A DNA stretch of 9,881 bases from Clostridiales bacterium (GTDB lineage Bacteria > Bacillota > Clostridia > Saccharofermentanales > Saccharofermentanaceae): contig JAGAFH010000210.1 of the NCBI GenBank assembly GCA_017612755.1, forward strand, positions 1 to 9,881, given 5' to 3'. Numbering within the stretch: the first letter of the stretch is position 1; every line of letters begins with the position of its first letter. The notes under the pieces are model-generated. The model ran no database searches, was not told the origin of the DNA, and saw only the letters and a program-made list of their open reading frames with translations. Position numbers and translations under genes: made by a program. This document shows positions 1 to 6,671 of this stretch, piece after piece.

Positions 1-1643
1 GTTATGCAAGACTTACGGGAAAGATCGCAGGATGCTGCGTCACATCCGGCCCCGGCGGAACTAATGCCATCACCGGCGTAATGGGCGGATACCTGGATTC
101 CATCCCCATGTTCGTCATCTCAGGACAGGTCAAGAGAGAGACTACGGTCTGGTCAGTTCCCGAGCTTGGACTTCGCCAGCTGGGAGACCAGGAATTCCCC
201 ATAGTGGATTCCGTTTCCTGCATGACTAAGTATGCTGTGATGGTCACAGATCCTGATGAGATCATGTACCATCTGGAGAAGGCCTGGTTCCTTGCCAACA
301 ACGGAAGAAAAGGACCTGTCTGGCTTGATATCCCCCTTGACGTACAGGCTGCAAAGGTGGAGGAAGAGAACCTTAAGCACTTTGAGGGTTCTGATGAGAT
401 GAAAGAGCTTCAGGCTAAGGAATCTCCCTTATATGATGAGTCAAAGACAGAGGAGATCTTAAAGAAGATCTCAGAAGCAAGACGTCCCGTTATCCTGGCC
501 GGTACTGCAGTAAGGCTTGCTGGCGCTGAAGAGGAACTTCTCAAGGCGGCTGAAAAGCTTAAGATCCCGGTAGTTACCGCATGGAATGCCCACGATCTTA
601 TGCCTGACGAAAATCCCTATTACTGCGGAAGACCCGGCACCGTGGGAACGAGAGGCGGAAACTTCGTAGTCCAGTCCAGCGACCTTATCTTCGTAGTGGG
701 CTGCAGGATGAACATCAGGATGATCAGCTATAACTACAAGGCCTGGGCAAAGGATGCCTACAAGATCGTGGTGGACATAGATCCTGCTGAGCTTGAAAAG
801 CCTACTGTAAAAGTTGATATGAAGATCAATGCGGATCTTAAGGATGTGCTCGTATCCATCAACAGAAGCGGCTATGAGGCTGACGGAAGACATGACGCAT
901 GGCTTAAGTGGTGTAAGGATATCGACGCAAGATTCCCGGCCTGCCTTCCCGAGTATGATGAGGTGAAGTCTCCCATCAATCCCTATGTCTTTATCGACAG
1001 GATGAGCAGGACGATAACTGAAAATGAGAGCGTTATCTGCGGCAACGGTTCCGCATGTGTCGTTACCTTCCAGGGAATGCATATAAAGAAGGGCACCAGG
1101 CTCTTCACCAACTCCGGCTGCGCAGCTATGGGATACGGTTTCCCGGCAGCTATCGGATGCGCTGTCGCAAAGGAAGGGGAGAGGGTCATCTGCATAGACG
1201 GTGACGGTTCCTTCCAGATGAATATCCAGGAGATGCAGACAGTCATCTATAACCACATGAACCTTAAGACATTTATCCTTAATAACAACGGATATCATTC
1301 CATAAGACAGACCCAGACAAATCTCTTCCAGCCCCCGCTGGTAGGCGTCTGCGACGGAAACGGACTTTCCTTCCCGGATCTTGAAAAGCTGTCCTGGGCT
1401 TATGGTATGAGATATGTCCGTATCGATAACAGCAGTGATATCGAAGCTAAGGTAAAGGAGGTCCTGGAAGGAGACGATCCCGTCCTTTGTGAGGTAGTCC
1501 TTTCCGACAAGCAGACTTTCTCACCTAAGCTCTCATCAAAAGTCCTTCCCGACGGAAAGATCGTATCCCCTCCCATCGAGGATATGTTCCCCTTCCTGGA
1601 AAGGGAGGAATTTGACGCCATAAAGGAGTCAGTCCCCCAGTGA
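1..1643 (+). CDS. ThDP-dependent enzyme of the acetolactate synthase fold (5' partial)
   Basis: The reading frame is open from the first complete codon at base 3, so the gene runs off the left edge; 546 residues are visible. Probably about 50-60 N-terminal residues, including the ThDP-activating Glu, lie outside. The visible N-terminus carries the hallmark TSGPGGTNAITG followed by DSIPMFVISGQV, as in AHAS/pyruvate-oxidase type enzymes. The middle domain has GTRGGNF and VDIDPAEL, matching the FAD/nucleotide-binding domain of AHAS. The ThDP/Mg motif is GDGSFQMN (GDG near base 1200) with NNN 27 residues on. The C-terminus has SSKVLPDGK and IEDMFPFLEREEF, which I recall from ThDP enzymes of polysaccharide loci. 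A Thr (base 1311) stands where AHAS has its conserved acceptor-site Trp, and no small subunit follows, so a branched-chain amino-acid role is unlikely. By analogy with YerE it may add a two-carbon unit to a keto-sugar nucleotide; that is inference. The GTGA overlap with the next gene indicates an operon. Confidence 0.9.
   Translation, partial: YARLTGKIAGCCVTSGPGGTNAITGVMGGYLDSIPMFVISGQVKRETTVWSVPELGLRQLGDQEFPIVDSVSCMTKYAVMVTDPDEIMYHLEKAWFLANNGRKGPVWLDIPLDVQAAKVEEENLKHFEGSDEMKELQAKESPLYDESKTEEILKKISEARRPVILAGTAVRLAGAEEELLKAAEKLKIPVVTAWNAHDLMPDENPYYCGRPGTVGTRGGNFVVQSSDLIFVVGCRMNIRMISYNYKAWAKDAYKIVVDIDPAELEKPTVKVDMKINADLKDVLVSINRSGYEADGRHDAWLKWCKDIDARFPACLPEYDEVKSPINPYVFIDRMSRTITENESVICGNGSACVVTFQGMHIKKGTRLFTNSGCAAMGYGFPAAIGCAVAKEGERVICIDGDGSFQMNIQEMQTVIYNHMNLKTFILNNNGYHSIRQTQTNLFQPPLVGVCDGNGLSFPDLEKLSWAYGMRYVRIDNSSDIEAKVKEVLEGDDPVLCEVVLSDKQTFSPKLSSKVLPDGKIVSPPIEDMFPFLEREEFDAIKESVPQ
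1622..1628 (+). promoter_or_regulatory. Shine-Dalgarno site deciding a GTG start
   Basis: AAAGGAG lies 11 bases upstream of the GTG at 1640. The GTG shares bases with the TGA stop of the ThDP gene. The resulting protein begins MKRAVVTGATG, exactly at the first beta strand of a Rossmann fold, so GTG is very likely the true start. Confidence 0.75.
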
Positions 1644-2581
1644 AAAGAGCAGTAGTTACAGGCGCCACGGGAATGCTGGCCATAGCCCTCACAAACCTTC
1701 TTGTAAAGGAAGGCTATGACGTTATCGCCGTAATAAGGCCCGGATCTTCCAGAGCCGGCAATGTTCCCGTCAGCGAAAACGTAACTGTTGTGGAACTTGA
1801 TATGGATGAGATCTCATCCCTTCCGGAAGTGCTTTCCGCCTCCGGAATAGATGAGGCTGAACTTTTTTTCCACTTCGCCTGGGACGGTACCCACGGTGAT
1901 TCCAGGAACGATATGGACATCCAGATAAAGAACGTAAGATATTCCGTTGAGGCTGTAAGGGCCGCAGCCAAGATAGGCTGTAAGGCTTTCATGGGAGCAG
2001 GATCCCAGGCTGAATACGGACGTGTCAAAGACGGCATAAAGCTTTCCGGAGACACTCCCTGCTTCCCCGAAAACGGCTACGGCATAGGAAAGCTGGCAGC
2101 CGGCCAGATGACCAGGGTAGAGGCAAAGAAGTTTGGCATGAAGCATGTGTGGGTCAGGATCTTAAGTACCTACGGAGCTTATGACGGAATGCACACAATG
2201 GTCATGAGCGGCATTAAGACAATGCTGGAAGGAAAGAAAGCATCCTACACCAAGGGTGAACAGATGTGGGATTACCTTTACTGTAAGGATGCGGCAAGAG
2301 CCTTTTTCCTGGCCCTTACAAAGGGAGTGGACGGCAAGGTCTATCCCGTAGGATCCGGAAAGGTACGCCCCCTTAAGGAATATATAGAAGCTATAAGGGA
2401 TGAGGCAGGTCCCTCCCTTGACATCGGCTTTGGCGAAGTGGAATATTACCCGGGCCAGGTCATGTACCTGTGCGCCGATATAAGTGAGCTTACGAAGGAT
2501 ACGGGATTTGAGCCTGAGTACTCATTTGAAGAAGGAATAAAAGAAACAGTTGACTGGTACAGGAAGGAGTATTTGAAATGA
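1640..2581 (+). CDS. Extended-SDR NAD(P)-dependent sugar epimerase/reductase
   Basis: This 313-residue protein has the usual length for extended short-chain dehydrogenases that act on nucleotide sugars. The dinucleotide-binding site is TGATGMLA at residues 7-14, in which Ala replaces the third Gly of GxxGxxG. An acidic LDMDE follows strand 3. The active site shows S122 in GAGSQAEYG and the pair Y147-K151 in YGIGK. The ILSTYGAYDG segment (from about 174) and the WDYLYCKDAARAF segment (210-222) are typical of the sugar-binding half. The exact reaction (4-epimerase, 4,6-dehydratase or ketoreductase) cannot be read from sequence. It starts on GTG overlapping the ThDP gene by 4 bp and ends in an ATGA overlap with the glycosyltransferase, so it works in that pathway. 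One option is reduction or epimerisation of the keto-sugar produced by the ThDP enzyme, as in yersiniose synthesis; that is inference. Confidence 0.9.
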   Translation: MKRAVVTGATGMLAIALTNLLVKEGYDVIAVIRPGSSRAGNVPVSENVTVVELDMDEISSLPEVLSASGIDEAELFFHFAWDGTHGDSRNDMDIQIKNVRYSVEAVRAAAKIGCKAFMGAGSQAEYGRVKDGIKLSGDTPCFPENGYGIGKLAAGQMTRVEAKKFGMKHVWVRILSTYGAYDGMHTMVMSGIKTMLEGKKASYTKGEQMWDYLYCKDAARAFFLALTKGVDGKVYPVGSGKVRPLKEYIEAIRDEAGPSLDIGFGEVEYYPGQVMYLCADISELTKDTGFEPEYSFEEGIKETVDWYRKEYLK

Positions 2582-3534
2582 AGAAGATAAGCGTTCTGAT
2601 ACCCTGCTATAACGAGGAATTAAACGTAGAGCCTATGGCGGAAGCGCTGACGAAGATGTTCGCGGAGGACCTTCCCCAGTATGACTACGAGATCCTTTTC
2701 ATAGATAATGATTCAAAAGATCTTACGCGTCCCAAGCTCCGGGCCATGTGTGAGAAGGATAAGCATATAAAGGCCATATTTAATGCCAAGAACTTCGGCC
2801 AGTTCAATTCCCCTTATTACGGAATGCTCCAGACCACAGGTGACTGCACCGTTTCCATGGTCTGCGATTTCCGGGATCCCGTAGAGCTTATCCCCAAGTA
2901 TGTTAAGGAGTGGGAGAACGGATACAGGATCGTCATCGGCATCAAGACTTCAAGTAAAGAGTCCAAGATCATGTATTTCCTCCGGAGCATGTACTATAAG
3001 ATCATAAAGAAGTTCTCCGACGTGGAGCAGATCGAGCACTTTACAGGTTCCGGCCTTTACGACAAGAGCTTTGTCCAGGTCTTGAGGGACCTTAACGATC
3101 CCAAGCCTTTCCTCCGCGGTATCGTGGCTGAACTGGGATTTGAGAGAAAAGAGATCCCCTATGAGCAGCCCCAGAGAAGAGCAGGAAAGACCAGCAACAA
3201 CTTCTACAGGCTCTATGATGCGGCTATGCTGTCCATCACTTCCTATACGAAGATCGGTCTTCGTATCGCAACTATCGGAGGCGCCATCTTCTCGGCCATC
3301 AGCCTTGTGATCGCCCTTGTCTACCTGGTATTAAAGCTCATCTGGTGGGATCAGTTCCCTGCAGGTATGGCTCCCGTTACCATCGGTCTTTTCGTTATCG
3401 GTTCGGTCCAGCTGTTCTTCATAGGACTTCTGGGTGAATATATCCTTAATATCAACGACAGGATCATGAACAGACCTCTTGTTATCGAAGCTGAAAGACT
3501 TAACTTTGATGAAGAGGAGAAGAAGGAAGACTGA
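2578..3534 (+). CDS. Family 2 glycosyltransferase, DPM1/GtrB/ArnC-like, with two C-terminal membrane helices
   Basis: The 318-residue protein opens with the GT2 core SVLIPCYNEE (residues 5-14), then FIDNDSKDLT (41-50), NAKNFGQFNSPYYG (69-82) and CDFRDP (96-101). RRAGKTS at 200-206 corresponds to the R-x-GxS motif of polyprenyl-phosphate glycosyltransferases. Two hydrophobic helices (about 227-253 and 264-288) and a charged acidic tail end the protein, as in GtrB. Family members transfer a sugar from a nucleotide donor to undecaprenyl phosphate on the cytoplasmic face. The usual DxD is V95-C96-D97 here; I recall this divergence from a polysaccharide-locus subfamily. A good Shine-Dalgarno (GGAAGGAG, 2562-2569) sits 8 bases before the ATG, which overlaps the preceding stop by 4 bp. 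The large membrane glycosyltransferase just downstream is the natural user of its lipid-linked product. Confidence 0.92.
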   Translation: MKKISVLIPCYNEELNVEPMAEALTKMFAEDLPQYDYEILFIDNDSKDLTRPKLRAMCEKDKHIKAIFNAKNFGQFNSPYYGMLQTTGDCTVSMVCDFRDPVELIPKYVKEWENGYRIVIGIKTSSKESKIMYFLRSMYYKIIKKFSDVEQIEHFTGSGLYDKSFVQVLRDLNDPKPFLRGIVAELGFERKEIPYEQPQRRAGKTSNNFYRLYDAAMLSITSYTKIGLRIATIGGAIFSAISLVIALVYLVLKLIWWDQFPAGMAPVTIGLFVIGSVQLFFIGLLGEYILNINDRIMNRPLVIEAERLNFDEEEKKED

Positions 3535-3536
3535 TC

Positions 3537-6500
3537 ATGAAAGGTGAGATGGAAAGAAAGAAAAAGCTCATAGTCTTTTTCTCGATATTTGCCGGAGTCT
3601 ATCTGGCATTTATCCTCTGTTCCCTTATCTGCAGATACGGTCTTCATCTGGAATACCCTTACGGCAGTTTCCTGTTCTTCAGGGAAGATGCCTTTAAGGA
3701 TTTTTCCACCATCAACGGGGCGGTAAAGGACAGAAATCCCTATCTTTCCGGGCTTTCAAACTACCCGCCCTTTATCCTTTTCATAGCATTTTTCTTTGCC
3801 CGGGCAGGCAACCCGGAGGTCTATCACGAACCTTTGGGCGACGCTATATACGACCCTAAAGTAAAGGCTACTTTTATTGCATTGGTAGTCATATTCGTAG
3901 TGGCCATGCTGGTGATCGCCCTGGTCTTCAAAAAGAGCAAAAAGGATATCCCCATGAACCTGGCGGTCATGACCGCCCTTATCATAAGCGCCCCGTCCAT
4001 CTTTATGATCGACAGGGGAAACTATCTTATGATCACCATCATATTCTTCATGCTCTTTGCCCTTTATGAGGAATATCATCCCGAAAAGAACAACGGCGCC
4101 GTCTTCGCATCACTGGCGGCGGCCACCAAGATATATCCGGCCTTCATGCTCTTTATGTACCCTCTGGATAAGAAGTACAAAAAGCTGATCATTGCCATCT
4201 TTACCGGAGCTTTCGTTACTATAGTCCCCATCTTCTTCATGAGAGGGGCATTTATGGACAACTTCTATGAGTTTGTCACCAGCGCCCTGGGCTTCGGACA
4301 CGGAAGCGTAGGCTACTATTCCGTTTACTTTAACGTAGGCCTTACGGGACTTCTTTCCTTTATCTACAGAGTCCTGGGAATGGTCCCCAACACAGCCGTC
4401 ATCAAGAATTTCTGGCTTATGGGTTCCGTGGCAGTGGCAGGTATCGCATTCCTCTTTACCCTGAAGGAGAAAAAGCTCTGGAAAAAGCTCTTCGTCCTGA
4501 CGAGCGCCATGGTCTTCGTGACACCCAATTCCTTCTTGTATAATTCCATGTATCTGGCTCCTTCCATCTATCTTATGCTGACAGATGAGAAGAAGATAAG
4601 TAAGAGAGAACTGCCTTATGTTATATCAGCAGCTCTTCTCATGGCCCCCAAGGCTTTCTACTATCTGAAGGATCTGGGCGGTTACCCTCCCATGGAGTTC
4701 AATACTGTCAATATCGCAGTCTTCCTTGACTCCATGCTGCTCCTGTTCGTAGTCTGCTGGTATGTGATCGACAGGATCCTTGAGTTTAAGGGAACTGAGG
4801 TGGAGGAGAAGGCCAGGGCAGTACTTAAGAACGATAAGATACTCACCATGGTCCTGGGATCCTGCTCAGTGCTCCTTACCCTCTGGCTTCTTTATTTCCT
4901 GAAGGATACGCTCCTTGCATGCCACGACTCTTTCCTGGAATTTATCTACGCCAGGACCGAGACTTTGGCACAGGGCTATAAGAGGGCTCTTGAATTCTCC
5001 CTGGCCAGGGGAAGGATCGGATTTATCTTCCCTGCAGTAGTGTCCTTCAGATATCTCATAGAAGGCACCGGAAACTATACGGCCGTATGGCTTTTGCAGT
5101 ATGTGCCCATCCTTATGAATATCGCCCTTATCTCATATATCCTGGGGAAAAAGACGAAGGCCGTCTACGGCTGGTTCTTCTCCATGTTCTTTATCCTCTT
5201 CCTTCAGGTGGATATCTGGCACAGCCTGATCACATGTTATCCTCTCGATTTCATGTACGGACTCTTCCTTATGATCCTGGGACTGTGGCTCTACCATGGC
5301 TGGCTCTCAAAGCTGGGAGAGAAGAAGAACACCTGGCGCCTTATCCTGAGCGTCATCCTCTACTACGAATCCATGCAGACATACGAGCCCTTCCTTATGG
5401 CGGCGGCCGTCTATGCGCTGATCACCTTTTCATACTGCTATACAATGAGGAAGGAGAAGACTCTTAAGAAGTCACTTATATCTTTCGTACTTTACCTTCT
5501 TCCTCATTTCTTTACGGCAGTCCTTTACTACGGAATAATCAAATATGTAAATAAGCATCCTATCGTGGATATGGCAGTCACATCCATTGACCAGGTAGGA
5601 AACTTCCACGACTTCGTTATCGCCTATAAGGTCTATACTTTTGCCATGTTCCCCTTAAGATCCGCCCGGTTCATGGGACCCTGGTATATGATGTTCTCCC
5701 CCGGAAGGATCAGCAAGCACGCCCTTGCCATCTTCGTACTGGCCTTTGCCGGATGCTTCGCGGGATTCTGGCTCATGATGAACCAGATCAGAAGAGGTAA
5801 GAGGGAGGAGATCAGGAAGCTCCGCGTAACTTTGCTGGTCTTCGCTGCTTCAGGTCTTCTTATCGCCCTTTTCTATGCGCTGCCCCATTCCCTTACAGCC
5901 AATTACCAGTACTGGGTACTGGAGCTGGCCACCAACGGATATGTCCCCACTACTATCTGCTACTTCGGATGGGCTCTTTTCCTTTCCTGTCTGATCGCCT
6001 TCGGCGCCACATTTATGGCGGAAAAGAAAGCGATGATGCGGGTCATCGCAGTAGTCCTGGCATCTTTTGTCATCGCCCTGGGCGGATATATGACAAGTCT
6101 TATAAACAGTTACTTTAAGCTGCTTCCCGCATCAACGGGAACCTGGACTTCACTGAAGGCCCAGACCTACTACGCTCTTATTACAGATGAACATATAAAG
6201 GAGATGAAGCCCGATATCATCTATACTCCTGACTTTACCGGCGTCCACGGAAATATGGATTATGATGATCTTATCGCAGACAGGGAGCTGTCCTATGACG
6301 TTACCCTGGCTTCCGACCGGCAGGTCTTCCTGGATGAGGAGGGTAATTTCTCATCTCCCATGGAATTTAAGTTCGACGACGATTCCTATGTGGGATTCCT
6401 TTTCGTGGTGGACGACTATAACGATACATTGCTTACAACATCACAGGATATATATGTGGTAACTCCCCTCACCGGAAAGATCGAAGTGGAGTATCTGGAC

Positions 6501-6617
6501 AGGAGCAGCATGGAAAGGCACACCGTAACAGTGGATGTGGACGAAGACGGCGGCTGTTATCTGGGGCTTGAAGGGGACATACTGGTCAATTCCGTGAATG
6601 CTGTAAGACTGAAATGA
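3537..6617 (+). CDS. Large polytopic membrane protein: tandem GT-C-type glycosyltransferase with extracellular tail
   Basis: This 1026-residue protein has roughly 25 predicted membrane helices. The first half (about 1-415) resembles GT87/DUF2029 mannosyltransferases: helix 11-31, then an extracytoplasmic loop with D55-F56 and NPYLSGLSNYPPF (67-79), IDRGNYL (158-164) and AAATKIYPAF (194-203). D55 is the likely catalytic-loop acid. After a charged cytoplasmic linker (about 413-433), a second polytopic unit (434-855) opens with a helix and a loop holding D464, E468 and FSLARGRIGF (487-496). It also contains YYESMQTYEPF (609-619). This loosely recalls GtrII-like glucosyltransferases, but I do not firmly recognise it. 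Residues 860-1026 are hydrophilic and beta-rich, probably outside the cell. The start is 2 bp after the GT2 stop with AAGGA at 3523-3527; an alternative ATG at 3549 is possible. It probably transfers lipid-linked sugars to a surface polymer, the substrate being unknown. Confidence 0.88.
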   Translation: MKGEMERKKKLIVFFSIFAGVYLAFILCSLICRYGLHLEYPYGSFLFFREDAFKDFSTINGAVKDRNPYLSGLSNYPPFILFIAFFFARAGNPEVYHEPLGDAIYDPKVKATFIALVVIFVVAMLVIALVFKKSKKDIPMNLAVMTALIISAPSIFMIDRGNYLMITIIFFMLFALYEEYHPEKNNGAVFASLAAATKIYPAFMLFMYPLDKKYKKLIIAIFTGAFVTIVPIFFMRGAFMDNFYEFVTSALGFGHGSVGYYSVYFNVGLTGLLSFIYRVLGMVPNTAVIKNFWLMGSVAVAGIAFLFTLKEKKLWKKLFVLTSAMVFVTPNSFLYNSMYLAPSIYLMLTDEKKISKRELPYVISAALLMAPKAFYYLKDLGGYPPMEFNTVNIAVFLDSMLLLFVVCWYVIDRILEFKGTEVEEKARAVLKNDKILTMVLGSCSVLLTLWLLYFLKDTLLACHDSFLEFIYARTETLAQGYKRALEFSLARGRIGFIFPAVVSFRYLIEGTGNYTAVWLLQYVPILMNIALISYILGKKTKAVYGWFFSMFFILFLQVDIWHSLITCYPLDFMYGLFLMILGLWLYHGWLSKLGEKKNTWRLILSVILYYESMQTYEPFLMAAAVYALITFSYCYTMRKEKTLKKSLISFVLYLLPHFFTAVLYYGIIKYVNKHPIVDMAVTSIDQVGNFHDFVIAYKVYTFAMFPLRSARFMGPWYMMFSPGRISKHALAIFVLAFAGCFAGFWLMMNQIRRGKREEIRKLRVTLLVFAASGLLIALFYALPHSLTANYQYWVLELATNGYVPTTICYFGWALFLSCLIAFGATFMAEKKAMMRVIAVVLASFVIALGGYMTSLINSYFKLLPASTGTWTSLKAQTYYALITDEHIKEMKPDIIYTPDFTGVHGNMDYDDLIADRELSYDVTLASDRQVFLDEEGNFSSPMEFKFDDDSYVGFLFVVDDYNDTLLTTSQDIYVVTPLTGKIEVEYLDRSSMERHTVTVDVDEDGGCYLGLEGDILVNSVNAVRLK

Positions 6618-6624
6618 TTTTATG

Positions 6625-6633
6625 TGATAGAAT
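6625..6633 (+). promoter_or_regulatory. Candidate extended -10 promoter for the PrsA-like lipoprotein gene
   Basis: TGATAGAAT fits an extended -10 (TG-n-TAGAAT, 5 of 6 to TATAAT) in the 54-bp gap after the large glycosyltransferase gene. No convincing -35 lies at 16-18 bp upstream. The predicted start near 6640 would give a leader of about 32 nt with a GAGGG ribosome site at 6657-6661. An 8-bp palindrome, ATCGCGAT (6636-6643), spans the predicted start. Read-through from the upstream operon is also possible. Confidence 0.4.
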
Positions 6634-6671
6634 ATATCGCGATTAACTTTGGGAAAGAGGGTAAGTAATTA

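Noticed and set aside
471..1298. Long antisense open frame (275 codons, - strand) within the ThDP gene
   Set aside because: It lies wholly inside a gene with clear family motifs. Its translation shows no recognisable domain and no plausible ribosome site was evident. It is explained as a shadow of codon bias.
1..1643. Naming the first gene ilvB (acetolactate synthase large subunit)
   Set aside because: The conserved AHAS tryptophan is Thr, no small subunit follows, and the neighbours are sugar and glycan genes. The fold is right but the specific name is not supported.
5087..5467. Alternative-frame + strand open frame inside the large membrane protein
   Set aside because: The main frame is intact throughout with continuous membrane helices. 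This frame has no motif and is a shadow.
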